The position numbers and the translations under genes were made by a program. Shown here piece by piece: positions 23,345 through 32,390 of a stretch of DNA of 44,164 nt. The notes under the pieces were generated by a model. The model saw nothing but the letters and a program-made list of their open reading frames with translations. It had not been told where the DNA came from and made no database searches. This DNA is from Nitrospira sp. (lineage in GTDB: Bacteria; Nitrospirota; Nitrospiria; Nitrospirales; Nitrospiraceae): positions 239,100-283,263 of the forward strand of contig JABMDK010000017.1 of the NCBI GenBank assembly GCA_015903995.1. Reading direction: 5' to 3'. Position 1 is the stretch's first letter, and each line of letters opens with the position of its first letter.

Positions 23345-24342
23345 TGCCGGTGCGGGTTCATTGCGTTCGCGTCCATCCTACGAACGTGATCGCCTCATTC
23401 CTTCTTCTTCTCGGGATGGTTTTCGTGCTTCCTCAATCGGGTTGGAGTCTATACTCCAACGAATTCGTCACCTTCCAGGCGAGCAGCACAAAATCAACAT
23501 TGATGAGCATGCAGTTTCGTACGACTCTGAATGGGTGGGCCGTCGGAAGTGGAGGAACCATCCTGAAGACCACCGACGGCGGGAAGAAATGGAAACGGGT
23601 GACGAGCGGAACGTCTGCCTTGTTAACGTCTGTCTTCTTTGCCGACTCATCGAAAGGATGGGTGACGGGGGCGGGGGGATTCCTGAGCCGTACGACGAAT
23701 GGGGGAGAGTCCTGGCTTCTTCAGCCGCTGGACACGCAGCAGCCTCTGTACGGAGTCTATTTCACATCTCCAAGTAGCGGATGGGTGGTCGGGGGAGCCG
23801 GCACGATCCTTCATACCACGGATGGCGGCCAGCATTGGGTAGAACAGGTGAGCGGCACGACCGCGACGCTCTATGCAGCGCACTTCCTCAATGAGCAGAA
23901 GGGCACGATCGTCGGAGCTCTGGGCACCATCCTCTCGACGGACGATGGGGGCGCCACCTGGATTCCGCAAGGAACGCAACACGCGGTGACCTTGTTCGAT
24001 GTGTTTTTCACCGATTCCACGAGCGGCTGGGCGGTCGGCAATGCGGGGGCCTTGTTTCAGACGACGGACGGTGGAGCCAAATGGGTTGATCAGACCTTAC
24101 CCTGCGGAACGACCTGTACGCGGCTGACAGATTTGTTGAAGGTGCGGTTCACCAGCCAGCAAGAAGGCTGGATCGTCGGCGAGCGCGGGATGTTGTATCG
24201 GACGACCGACGCCGGCCTCACCTGGAGCGAGGGAAAATCAATTGCCTCGTCCTCGCTGTTCGGTCTCAGTTTTTCAGACGCCATGCATGGGTGGGCGAGC
24301 GGCGAAAACGGGACGATCGTCCATCTCCAGCCAGGCCGGTAG
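23341..24342 (+). CDS. exported Ycf48-like seven-bladed propeller
   Basis: 333 residues. N-terminal signal/anchor (VIASFLLLLGMVFVLPQSG) followed by seven repeats of the Ycf48/BNR type: GWAVGSGGTILKTTDGGKKW, GWVTGAGGFLSRTTNGGESW, GWVVGGAGTILHTTDGGQHW, then GTIVGALGTILSTDDGG, GWAVGNAGALFQTTDGG, GWIVGERGMLYRTTDAG and a last half repeat GWASGENGTIV. In cyanobacteria Ycf48 (HCF136) chaperones assembly of a membrane complex; non-photosynthetic homologues are widespread and mostly uncharacterised. A Cys pair (CGTTC) lies in a loop of blade 6. Start overlaps the upstream TIG gene; the alternative ATG is three bases later. Export is predicted, partner unknown. Confidence 0.88.
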   Translation: MMPVRVHCVRVHPTNVIASFLLLLGMVFVLPQSGWSLYSNEFVTFQASSTKSTLMSMQFRTTLNGWAVGSGGTILKTTDGGKKWKRVTSGTSALLTSVFFADSSKGWVTGAGGFLSRTTNGGESWLLQPLDTQQPLYGVYFTSPSSGWVVGGAGTILHTTDGGQHWVEQVSGTTATLYAAHFLNEQKGTIVGALGTILSTDDGGATWIPQGTQHAVTLFDVFFTDSTSGWAVGNAGALFQTTDGGAKWVDQTLPCGTTCTRLTDLLKVRFTSQQEGWIVGERGMLYRTTDAGLTWSEGKSIASSSLFGLSFSDAMHGWASGENGTIVHLQPGR

Positions 24343-24600
24343 TTTCTCTCATTACTCATCCCATTTCTCTTCCTGCCGGACATCGCCTGAGTATTTCGCG
24401 GTTGCTGCAAGGGAGGTACTCCACAAGGAGTGAGGCAGACGCGCCGGAGCTGAGTCTGACTTGAGTTGGATAAGCCAATGACTGCGAGTGAGGGAGAGAG
24501 CCCGAAGGGGCGGCTGTGCCGCCTTGTTGTATCCGCTCCAATCTTGGTATCGTGCCGTCAGCGATAGCTCTGCGCGATGCCGGCCCATGAGGGGAAAGGG

Positions 24601-25725
24601 ATGGATAGCATGGCTATACCGAGGCCCTCACGCAACACTCTCATCACATATTTGCATGGCTCGTTGGCGCTGGTCATCATGTTGGCACTGCCGGCTTGTC
24701 AGGAGAACCCTGCGCCTGAGGATGTGCGTCCTGTACGCAGTATGGTGATCGAAGCACAGCTGTCGGGCGATGTGATTACACTAACCGGACAACTGCACGC
24801 GCGTGACGAAACCAAACTTGCCTTCCGCTTGTCCGGCAAGCTCATTGAACGGTCGGTGACCGTAGGCGATATGGTCAAGGCCGGTCAGATCGTGGCTCGG
24901 CTGGACGCCGCAACGGAAAGAAATGCCAGGAATGCCGCCAAAGCCGATCACGCATCGGCACTGGCGGTGCTTGACCAATCCGCAGCAGCGGAAAAGCGAT
25001 ACGGCAATCTGCTCAAAGAAGAGGCTGTGTCGCAGGCCGAGTATGAGGCGGCGTTGCAGCAACTCAAGACCGCGCATGCTCAAGTCGATGCCTCACGCGC
25101 GAAACTCAGTTCCGCAGAGATTCAGCTCGGGTATGCCGAGCTCAAGGCGGACGCCGATGGAGTGATTACCGCCAAGGGTGCGGAACCAGGCGAGGTCGTT
25201 CAGGCGGGGCAAATGATTTTTGCGTTGGCGCATGAGGCAGGCCGAGATGCGGTGTTCGATATGCCGGCACAACTTATTCGTGACGGTCTAGCGACCAGTC
25301 AAGAGGTCGAGGTATGGCTGGCCGACAACCCGCTCATCAAGACCTTGGGCCATGTCCGTGAAATAGCCCCTCAGGCCGATCCGTCGACTCGCACGTATCC
25401 GGTGAAGGTCAGCCTCAATGCACTTCCGTCCGGGATGTTTTTGGGCTCGACGGTCGTGGGACGGCTGAGATTACAGGCGGGCACGCTGATTGAGATCCCT
25501 TCCTCTGCACTGGTGATGGCGGACAAACAACCGGCCGTGTGGATCATCGATCCGAACACCTCTACCGTTCATAAGCGTGAAATCACAGTCGCTCGGTACC
25601 ATCCGAATGCCGTCGTGGTCGCTTCCGGGTTGCAGCCCGGGGAAAGAATCGTCACCGCCGGCGCGCAATCCCTCTCCAACGGACAAAAGATCAAATCGCT
25701 GGAGGGCGATCATGGCAGGCCTTAA
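24601..25725 (+). CDS. RND efflux membrane-fusion lipoprotein
   Basis: 374 residues from ATG 24601 (GAGGGGAAAGGG upstream). Lipoprotein signal ending LALPAC, then the standard adaptor order: barrel-lipoyl half (GDVITLTGQLHARDETKLAF, DMVKAGQIVARLDA), a helical hairpin (about residues 105-180, ALQQLKTAHAQVDASRAKL), the second lipoyl half (GVITAKGAEPGEVVQAGQMI) and a C-terminal barrel with LVMADKQPAVWIIDPNTSTV. It would link the inner-membrane RND pump to an outer-membrane channel. The RND gene start lies 14 nt inside its 3' end. No TolC-type gene is in the window. Confidence 0.93.
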   Translation: MDSMAIPRPSRNTLITYLHGSLALVIMLALPACQENPAPEDVRPVRSMVIEAQLSGDVITLTGQLHARDETKLAFRLSGKLIERSVTVGDMVKAGQIVARLDAATERNARNAAKADHASALAVLDQSAAAEKRYGNLLKEEAVSQAEYEAALQQLKTAHAQVDASRAKLSSAEIQLGYAELKADADGVITAKGAEPGEVVQAGQMIFALAHEAGRDAVFDMPAQLIRDGLATSQEVEVWLADNPLIKTLGHVREIAPQADPSTRTYPVKVSLNALPSGMFLGSTVVGRLRLQAGTLIEIPSSALVMADKQPAVWIIDPNTSTVHKREITVARYHPNAVVVASGLQPGERIVTAGAQSLSNGQKIKSLEGDHGRP

Positions 25726-28700
25726 CCTCTCCGAATGGGCCATCCGGCACAAGTCACTGATGCTCTATTTCATGGCAGTGATCATCGTCATAGGTATCTA
25801 TGCGTACGTACACTTGGGGCGAAACGAGGATCCGCCGTTCACGATCAGAGTCATGGTCGTGCAAACACTCTGGCCGGGCGCTACGCAAGATGAAACCATG
25901 CAGCAGGTGACGGACCGCATCGAGAAGAAGCTACAGGAGATCCCCTACCTTGATCACCTGAAAAGTTACACGACGGCCGGGAAGTCGACGATCTTCGTGA
26001 CGTTGCTGGATAGTTCGCCGAAACAGGACATTTCTGACATCTGGTATCAGGTACGCAAGAAAGTCGGCGACATTCAGCACACCCTTCCGCAAGGAACGAT
26101 AGGGCCGTCCTTCAATGATGAGTTCGGTGATACGTTCGGGATCATTTATGCCTTCACCGCCGACGGATTTACGCACCGGGAGTTACGGGATTATGTCGAG
26201 AAAGCGCGCTCGCGCCTGTTAGAGGTGCCCGACGTTTCTAAAGCCGAAACCATCGGGACACAGGACGAACATATCTACATCGAGTTTTCTCCGCAGCGTC
26301 TCGCCGAGCTGAAGCTTGACCGCATGGCCTTGATCACCGCACTTCAAGTGCAGAATGCGGTCAATCCCTCCGGCGTCATCCAAACAAAAGACGAACGAGT
26401 TCTGGTGCAGGTCTCGGGAAAATTCCTGTCCGAAAAGGATTTTCTACACATCAATTTTGTCATCGGAAACAGGATGCTGCGGTTAAGCGATATTGCGACT
26501 GTTTCCCGTGGGTACGACGATCCTCCGCAGCCTCTGTTTCGGGTGAACGGAAGAAACGCGATCGGCCTTGCCATATCGATGCGAGCCGGTGGTGATATTC
26601 TCGGGCTTGACCGTAATCTGAAAGAAGCGATGCGACAGACGCAGGCGACCTTACCCATTGGGATCGACACGTACCTGGTTGCCGATCAACCCAAGGTCGT
26701 GCACGATGCCGTCCATGATTTCATGGAGGCGTTATGGCAAGCCATCGCCATCGTTCTGAGCATCAGTTTTCTGACTCTTGGCTTTCGGGCGGGCATGGTC
26801 GTGACGTGTTCGATCCCTCTGGTGCTGGCGATCGTCTTCGTGATGATGGAGGTGCTCGGTATTGATCTCCAGCGTATCTCTCTCGGTGCGCTGATCATTG
26901 CGCTGGGCTTATTGGTCGATGATGCCATGATCACCATCGAAAGCATGATCACCAAGCTTGAGCAAGGCTGGGATGCGGTCCGCTCGGCGACTTTCGCGTA
27001 CACCTCGACGGCGTTTCCAATGTTGACGGGCACACTGGTGACCATGATCGGCTTTGTGCCTGTCGGGTTCGCCAAAAGCGGGGCTGGTGAATATACCTTC
27101 TCGCTCTTTGTCGTCATCGCGGTCGCCCTCATGGCTTCGTGGTTTGTTGCGGTGCTGTTCTCTCCCTTAATCGGAACCATCGTTCTCTCGACCAAACCCC
27201 AGGGAAACCATTCTGAAAAAGGGCGTGTGTTTCGTCTGTTCCATCGTCTTCTTTTAAAGAGCATGCGGCATGCCTACATCACGATTGCAATGACGGTTGG
27301 GGTCTTTTGTCTTGCGCTGGCCTTGCTGCCGTTGGTCCCGAATCAGTTTTTCCCTTCCTCCGATCGCCCGGAACTGATCGTGGATTTGCGTCTGAGGCAT
27401 GATGCGTCGATCTATGCGACCGACAAGGTTTCGCAAAGGCTCGACGAGATTCTCCGTAGTGACGACGATATCGACCATTGGAGTTCGTATGTCGGACGTG
27501 GCGCCGTGCGGTTCTATTTACCGCTCGACGTTCAACTGGACAACGACTTCTTTAGCGAAACCGTGATCGTTACGGACAATCTCGAAGCCCGTGAACGCGT
27601 ACGCATACGCCTTGAAGAGGCGTTGACGCAGGCATTCCCGGAAGTCGTCGGACGTATTTATCCGCTCGAATTAGGTCCTCCTGTCGGGTGGCCGGTTCAG
27701 TATCGTGTCAGCGGGGAAGACCCAGCCAAGGTTCGCGAAATTGCCGACAAGGTTGCGAGTCTTATGGTGGCGAATCCGGATTTGGAGAAAATCAATTTCA
27801 ACTGGATGGAGCCGATCCAGAAATTACACATTCACGTGCGCCAGGATAAAGCGAGGTTATTGGGGTTGAGCTCATCGGATGTCGCGAAGGCGATCAATCT
27901 GGTTGTGTCGGGCGAAACGGCCACGCAAATCCGCGATACCATTTACCTGATCGATGTCGTGGTCAGGGCGCAAGAGACGGAACGGATGTCATTAGACAGA
28001 ATACGGGTGCTGGAAATTCCTCTCCCCAACGGAAAAACTGTGCCGTTGACGGAATTGGCGAGTGTGAATTACGAGCAGGATATTCCCCTGATCTGGCGCA
28101 GAGGCAGATTGCCGACCCTTGCGGTGCAAGCGGATGTCAAAAACAGCGTCATGCCGGCGACAGCCGTGGAACAGCTGCACGCGCCGATGTCTTCCCTGCA
28201 GCAGCAGCTTCCTCCCGGCTATGACATCGCCGTCGGTGGGAGCGTCGAAGAAAGCACGAAATCTCAGGCATCCGTTGCCGCCGTCTTTCCGATCACGATC
28301 ATTCTGATGATTACGGTGCTCATGATTCAGATGCAGAATTTCAGCCGTCTGTTTCTTGTGTTAAGCGTCGCGCCGCTCGGCCTCATCGGTGTCGTTATGG
28401 CACTGCTGGCCATGCAGAAGCCCATGGGGTTCGTTGCATTGCTGGGTGTCGTCGCGCTCATCGGCATGATCGTGCGCAATTCGGTCATTCTTGTCCATCA
28501 GATCCAAGTCGAGAAAGAAGCCGGCCTCTCGGATTGGAATGCCGTTGTGGAAGCCGCACTTTCGCGTTTCCGCCCCATCATGCTGACCGCCGTAGCGGCT
28601 ATTCTTGGGATGTTGCCCATTGCCCCGACTGTGTTCTGGGGGCCCATGGCAGACGCAATCATGGGTGGTTTGGCCGTGGCAACCATCCTCACGTTGATCT

Positions 28701-28777
28701 TCCTGCCGTCGCTGTATGTCGCGTGGTTTCGGATACGCGAAGATTCGCCGAAACTCACAGGGGTCGCGGTGGCATGA
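25712..28777 (+). CDS. RND-family efflux transporter (HAE1/AcrB-like)
   Basis: 1021 residues from ATG 25712 (MAGLNLSEWAIRHKSLMLYF); the frame is open 135 bases further, but those overlap the adaptor gene. The usual 12-span architecture is visible: TM1, a large porter loop with FTIRVMVVQTLWPGATQDET, TM2-6 with LGALIIALGLLVDDAMITIE (the Asp-Asp proton-relay pair in TM4), TM7, a second loop, then TM8-12 with VVALIGMIVRNSVILVHQIQ. The VDD motif points to drug/hydrophobe exporters rather than the metal-exporting CzcA type, but substrates cannot be inferred. It forms a pump with the lipoprotein adaptor upstream. Confidence 0.95.
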   Translation: MAGLNLSEWAIRHKSLMLYFMAVIIVIGIYAYVHLGRNEDPPFTIRVMVVQTLWPGATQDETMQQVTDRIEKKLQEIPYLDHLKSYTTAGKSTIFVTLLDSSPKQDISDIWYQVRKKVGDIQHTLPQGTIGPSFNDEFGDTFGIIYAFTADGFTHRELRDYVEKARSRLLEVPDVSKAETIGTQDEHIYIEFSPQRLAELKLDRMALITALQVQNAVNPSGVIQTKDERVLVQVSGKFLSEKDFLHINFVIGNRMLRLSDIATVSRGYDDPPQPLFRVNGRNAIGLAISMRAGGDILGLDRNLKEAMRQTQATLPIGIDTYLVADQPKVVHDAVHDFMEALWQAIAIVLSISFLTLGFRAGMVVTCSIPLVLAIVFVMMEVLGIDLQRISLGALIIALGLLVDDAMITIESMITKLEQGWDAVRSATFAYTSTAFPMLTGTLVTMIGFVPVGFAKSGAGEYTFSLFVVIAVALMASWFVAVLFSPLIGTIVLSTKPQGNHSEKGRVFRLFHRLLLKSMRHAYITIAMTVGVFCLALALLPLVPNQFFPSSDRPELIVDLRLRHDASIYATDKVSQRLDEILRSDDDIDHWSSYVGRGAVRFYLPLDVQLDNDFFSETVIVTDNLEARERVRIRLEEALTQAFPEVVGRIYPLELGPPVGWPVQYRVSGEDPAKVREIADKVASLMVANPDLEKINFNWMEPIQKLHIHVRQDKARLLGLSSSDVAKAINLVVSGETATQIRDTIYLIDVVVRAQETERMSLDRIRVLEIPLPNGKTVPLTELASVNYEQDIPLIWRRGRLPTLAVQADVKNSVMPATAVEQLHAPMSSLQQQLPPGYDIAVGGSVEESTKSQASVAAVFPITIILMITVLMIQMQNFSRLFLVLSVAPLGLIGVVMALLAMQKPMGFVALLGVVALIGMIVRNSVILVHQIQVEKEAGLSDWNAVVEAALSRFRPIMLTAVAAILGMLPIAPTVFWGPMADAIMGGLAVATILTLIFLPSLYVAWFRIREDSPKLTGVAVA

Positions 28778-29038
28778 CTCACTGTGAATTCAAGGTTGGA
28801 GTGCGACACTGAAGGCTTGGGCAAAGACTGATGTCGGCGGTTGAGGGAAAGAATCGGGCAGGCCGCAGTATGTACGTGCACAGGAGCTGCACCATGTACA
28901 GAAGGGGCGGTCATTTCATATGCGTCGCGCCACTCCTGTGGCTTACGACTGAGAGGTGTGGCTATTTCAATCCAGGTTCAAGAAATCTTGAACACTGCAG
29001 CGGTCACTGGGAGTAAAGGTGCCTCAAATGGCCTGTTG

Positions 29039-29245
29039 CTATTTGACCGGGGCCAATTTTACCGTGAACACGCCGACTCCTCTTGTAATGGTCACTCGTC
29101 CGGCTCGGCTCAACCGACCCACCTCCTGAAAGAGGTCGTTCCAGGTGAGCTCGGGACATCGAGCCACGAAGAGGTCGAAGTCACATTCCGGCGAATCTTT
29201 GAGCAAGGCCATGATACGGTCGGTGATCGGTCTGTTGGTCGTCAT
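29039..29245 (-). CDS. small hypothetical protein, winged-helix-like
   Basis: 68 residues from ATG 29245, chosen because AGGAG lies just upstream; the frame is open to 29296. The pattern helix (RPITDRIMALLKDSPECD), helix (LFVARCPELTWNDLFQEVGR), then LSRAGRVTITRGVGVFTVKL, a hairpin, fits a small winged-helix domain of the kind that forms part of larger regulators. No ligand or DNA-contact residues can be assigned. It stands alone between the RND gene and the next minus-strand gene. Confidence 0.6.
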   Translation of the reverse strand: MTTNRPITDRIMALLKDSPECDFDLFVARCPELTWNDLFQEVGRLSRAGRVTITRGVGVFTVKLAPVK

Positions 29246-29419
29246 CGGAGACTCCTCTCGTGTGCTGGTGGCGTCTGGCAAGGGACGGAGTGTCACTCGG
29301 CGTTGGAACGTGGAAACCGGGGATCGATCGCGTCGAGAATAGGCCGGATACGCGAGGGATAAGACCGTCGGCCTGCTGAAACGTCGTAGATGTATGCTAC
29401 GCGGTAGGCAACTGGTTCG

Positions 29420-30001
29420 TCAAGCTTGGGCCTGGGTAAGGTGTGCGGCCAAGAAGAAGACGAACATCTTGGTCGGGATGTCCAAGGTATCAGGCAAATC
29501 AATGGTCATTTCTCGCACCGCCATGATCGCAGCACGGTCCTCGAGAAAACCAATGACGCCGGAATCGTTCTCAACCGAGTAGCGGCGGCGAAACCACCCC
29601 TTGTCTCGCAGGAGCGTGCCTGTAAACGGTTCCACGAAGCTCACTCGACCACGAGCGAAGAGGCGACGTGCGAAGCGCATGTCGGCCACAGCGATCGTCT
29701 TCCGTCCATGCTCCAAGGTAAACCGCACATCATTGACCCAACCACGATCGAGGTACTCAAACTGGACGTCGTATCGTTGAGCACCCCAGTGGATCTCGAC
29801 CGCACCTTTTGAGCTGTGTGAACCGTGCCACCGAATGCGCGCATTCTTCGCCTGTGCCATAGAGGGCCAGATGACTTCACCCAGGATCTCGCCGGTGGCA
29901 TTGCAGATGGTGTAGTGGAATCCCGAGAAAGCGGATGCCTGACGTGCGTACAGCGGCGTACGTCCGACAGGCTGCTCGGCTTCATGGTTGATAAGGGGCA
30001 T
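29420..30001 (-). CDS. hypothetical protein, beta-rich
   Basis: 193 residues from ATG 30001, preceded by GGAGGG. No signal peptide or membrane segment is visible. The sequence has many short strands with aromatic and basic residues: FHYTICNATGEILGEVIWPS, NARIRWHGSHSSKGAVEIHW, YDVQFEYLDRGWVNDVRFTL, FVEPFTGTLLRDKGWFRRRY, and ends with a helix (DIPTKMFVFFLAAHL). The strand-rich layout with a single C-terminal hydrophobic helix recalls tubby/LURP-one-like barrels, but I cannot confirm that. Transcribed in the same direction as its neighbours at 29039 and 30147. Confidence 0.55.
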   Translation of the reverse strand: MPLINHEAEQPVGRTPLYARQASAFSGFHYTICNATGEILGEVIWPSMAQAKNARIRWHGSHSSKGAVEIHWGAQRYDVQFEYLDRGWVNDVRFTLEHGRKTIAVADMRFARRLFARGRVSFVEPFTGTLLRDKGWFRRRYSVENDSGVIGFLEDRAAIMAVREMTIDLPDTLDIPTKMFVFFLAAHLTQAQA

Positions 30002-30146
30002 CAGCGCCCTCCAAGGCACGTATGCAAATTCAGCGAAACTACTGTACCCAATGCCGACCGCTTCAGCAAAATGTTTACAGGTTTGCGCAGTGTGGGGAAA
30101 GTTCGGGGAGCCGACTGAAGACTCCAGCGCCGGATGTTATCAGGCG

Positions 30147-30686
30147 TCAGCCCTTCAAACGCTGTAATTCAAGGTGAAGAGTCTGCGCACCATCTGCGAT
30201 CCAGATGTGGCCATCTTGGATCGTCCATTCTAACTGCATGGTCGGTCTCGCCATCCCAGCGAGGGCACGAACGCTCTCCATGGGCAGCAGCGTCACGGAG
30301 AGGTTCTTCAGCCGGTCGAGCGCCGGGCGCTGGTTTGTCCACCACACCTCGGCGCTGCGGGCTCCATAGCCATAGACAATGACCTGTTTGGAGCGGCCGC
30401 AGGCCTGACGTAGAGTTTTCTCGTCTGGCTGGCCGATCTCGATCCAGTAGTCGATAGCTCCCGTCAAGTCCCGCTGCCACAGGGCCGGTTCATCTTCGGT
30501 GCCCACCCCTCGGCCGAATGACAAGGCCTCGTCTGCGTGAAGTGCGAAGGCGAGGACTCGTACCATCATGCGCTCCTCGGTCTCAGACGGATGGCGCGCA
30601 AGCGTGAGCGTATGGTCCTGGAAGTACTGGCGATCCATATCGGCGATCTGCAGCACAGCTTTATAGATGGTCGCGTTCGAAGCCAT
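30147..30686 (-). CDS. yaeQ: YaeQ family protein
   Basis: 179 residues from ATG 30686; homology begins with ATIYKAVLQIADMDRQYFQD, so the upstream part of the frame is ignored. Characteristic segments: LTLARHPSETEERMMVRVLA, FALHADEALSFGRGVGTEDE, DLTGAIDYWIEIGQPDEKTL and SKQVIVYGYGARSAEVWW. YaeQ proteins have a PD-(D/E)XK nuclease-like fold (the QPDE region) but their biological role is unclear. Lies 16 nt from the VF530 gene on the same strand, so the two are likely co-transcribed. Confidence 0.93.
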   Translation of the reverse strand: MASNATIYKAVLQIADMDRQYFQDHTLTLARHPSETEERMMVRVLAFALHADEALSFGRGVGTEDEPALWQRDLTGAIDYWIEIGQPDEKTLRQACGRSKQVIVYGYGARSAEVWWTNQRPALDRLKNLSVTLLPMESVRALAGMARPTMQLEWTIQDGHIWIADGAQTLHLELQRLKG

Positions 30687-30702
30687 AGTGCCAGGGTGAG
30701 CG

Positions 30703-30933
30703 CTAGGGAAGTTCCGCCACAAACATTTGTTCAACTCGCCTGCGCGCCCAGGGTGTCTTGCGCAGGAACGTCAGGCTCGACTGGAGTGTGGGATGATGGC
30801 GGAAACAGCGGATGGGCACGCGTGCGCCAAGTTTCGCCCATCCATGCCGTGTGACTAAGGTCGTGACAATGGTTTCCAATGTAATTCCGTGCAAGGGATC
30901 ACGGGGATGAGCCATGGCGTGCGGTTGGTTCAT
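30703..30933 (-). CDS. VF530 (DUF2132) family small protein
   Basis: 76 residues. The family core is unmistakable: DPLHGITLETIVTTLVTRHG, then WAKLGARVPIRCFRHHPTLQ and SSLTFLRKTPWARRRVEQMF. VF530 proteins are small helical proteins of unknown function, suggested to bind DNA because of their fold. The start could be ATG 30933 or ATG 30915; neither has a strong ribosome-binding site. It precedes yaeQ on the minus strand. Confidence 0.88.
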   Translation of the reverse strand: MNQPHAMAHPRDPLHGITLETIVTTLVTRHGWAKLGARVPIRCFRHHPTLQSSLTFLRKTPWARRRVEQMFVAELP

Positions 30934-31158
30934 GGACAGAGGAGACTTGAATGGATGCAGAGTACCGATTGTGGCTGAGTTCTACAAGTGGGCTTTGCGA
31001 GAGCGTAGACATGACCGGGGCGAATTCGACGATCAGAGTGGGGCGTGCGGGAGGAGGAGAAGCATCCAAGAACGGGTGTGCGGGTGATCACTACAGGCCA
31101 GGCACTCTAATGGTCGGCTTGTTTGCTCTTGGCCGTGTGTTCTTCGGACCGGCTTCGA

Positions 31159-31479
31159 TCAGGCTGAAGTATTACGCTTTCGGAGATGGGCAAGATGGGC
31201 AAACGGAGTGAAGGGGCGGTCTGGTTCACGGCTCGACAGAGATTCGTTCGACACGCTACCCACCTGATCACGCTGATGCTCATTGTCGTGACAGTAGAGG
31301 CAGAGCAACTCCCAGTTACTGCCGTCCGGAGGGTTGTGGTCATGGTTGTGGTCCTTGTGATGGACCGTGAGTTGGTTCAGCTTCTTCCCGTCAAATTCGC
31401 GCCCGCAGTGGGCACAGATCCAGGGAAATAATTTCAATGCTTGCGCCCGGTAGGATTGCTCTTGATTGCTGCGTGCCAT
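31159..31479 (-). CDS. yajD: YajD-type HNH nuclease
   Basis: 106 residues from ATG 31479 (GGAGG upstream). The HNH zinc-nuclease parts are complete: CAHCGREFDG (first Cys pair), LTVHHKDHNHDHNPPDGSNW with the catalytic His and Asn-Pro context, and LCLYCHDNEHQR (second Cys pair). YajD-like proteins are small stand-alone HNH endonucleases of unclear role, not tied to a phage or toxin context here. An interspersed repeat lies 31 nt upstream of its start. Confidence 0.9.
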   Translation of the reverse strand: MARSNQEQSYRAQALKLFPWICAHCGREFDGKKLNQLTVHHKDHNHDHNPPDGSNWELLCLYCHDNEHQRDQVGSVSNESLSSREPDRPFTPFAHLAHLRKRNTSA

Positions 31480-31510
31480 GGGAGCCTCCAGGAGAATGGG
31501 GACTCGGCTC

Positions 31511-31784
31511 TAACAGGATGCGGAAAAAGTCCGCCAGCGGCGTTCTCGCCTCGCTCAGAGGCTCAACGTACGGCCCAGAGTACGCTTCGCCTCTTCGCTC
31601 GCTGCGGCCTTGTTGGAAGGCCTTTTTGCGCATCCTGCGGGCCTATTCAGCATCGTTCTCAACCTCGATGTCTGTGACGGCTACGGCCTTTTTGCGCATC
31701 CTGCGGGCCTATTCAGCATCGTTCTCAACCTCGATGTCTGTGACGGCTACATGAGTCACAAAGAGTTTTTCCGCAGCCTGCTAA
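31511..31784. repeat. interspersed TIR repeat (MITE-like) with a 66-bp internal duplication
   Basis: 274 bases with ends AACAGGATGCGGAAAAAGTC (left) and, on the other strand, AGCAGGCTGCGGAAAAACTC (right), matching the copy at 18844-19046. Inside, a 66-base unit starting GGCCTTTTTGCGCATCCTGC and ending GTGACGGCTAC occurs twice, perfectly and without spacer (31619-31684 and 31685-31750), which accounts for the extra length relative to 18844-19046. The exact identity implies a recent duplication. No coding capacity is supported. Confidence 0.88.
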
Positions 31785-32202
31785 GGGATTGTACAGCAAG
31801 TCTACCGATCTGCCAAACCTTGCCGCCTTGCCATGAAATGTTTCCTGATGCCGATTCTTCGCCTCTCAAACGACCAAGGCTTGGCAGACACCGCGAAATG
31901 GCTCGCACATTACCGCGTGCACTTGGAACTTGAAACCGCCCATCCATATTCTTGTCCGGGTTGCAATAGTCGCCTACATAGTCGTCGTGGGAAATGGTGA
32001 TATTTTCATCGATAGTCAAAGAATAGTAGCCCTCCGATCCTATTCCTCTGTCTTTGGGCTCTGTTTGCAGTGCTGCCAAGTGGTGGAAATCATGAAGAAG
32101 AGATCGATATGCCTGCGCGCCAGAGAAGGACATTATAAAGCTCGCTATGCTGGTTGGAAGCGCCTATGGTCAAAGGAAGGCTATCACATGAAAGGAGCCA
32201 CC
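31785..32202. other. stretch without a supported gene
   Basis: About 420 bases. A minus-strand open frame (31756-32133) contains a protein-like part (LTIDENITISHDDYVGDYCN) but has no ribosome-binding site, no recognisable family and runs into the repeat's inverted end, so it may be a remnant interrupted by the element. The plus-strand frame through here (from 31930) is compositionally odd except for its last 27 codons, listed separately. Confidence 0.35.
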
Positions 32203-32286
32203 ATGGATATTAACCTCTTTACATTGGCGGTCGCGTTGCTTGGACTTGTGGGCGCTGGCATATGGGTCTACAAGAAAGGAATGTGA
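32203..32286 (+). CDS. 27-residue single-span membrane peptide
   Basis: ATG 32203 is preceded by AAAGGAGCCACC, a very good ribosome-binding site, and the frame ends with TGA at 32284-32286. The peptide starts MDINLFTLAVALLGLVGAG and ends IWVYKKGM: one transmembrane helix with a short positive C-terminus, expected to stay inside. An in-frame upstream ATG exists at 32188, but the spacing favours 32203. Role unknown. Confidence 0.6.
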   Translation: MDINLFTLAVALLGLVGAGIWVYKKGM

Positions 32287-32390
32287 TTGTGCAGGTAGAG
32301 TCCCTCTGTCATATCTCGCGAGCGCATCTTGTGAAGGGTCAATCCGAACATGAGATGCGCTCGCTGAATTCCATCGTATGGTCTTACTCA

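Noticed and set aside
31756..32133. Minus-strand hypothetical gene next to the repeat
   Set aside because: No ribosome-binding site or family; its 3' part lies in the element's inverted end. Kept only as a possible remnant.
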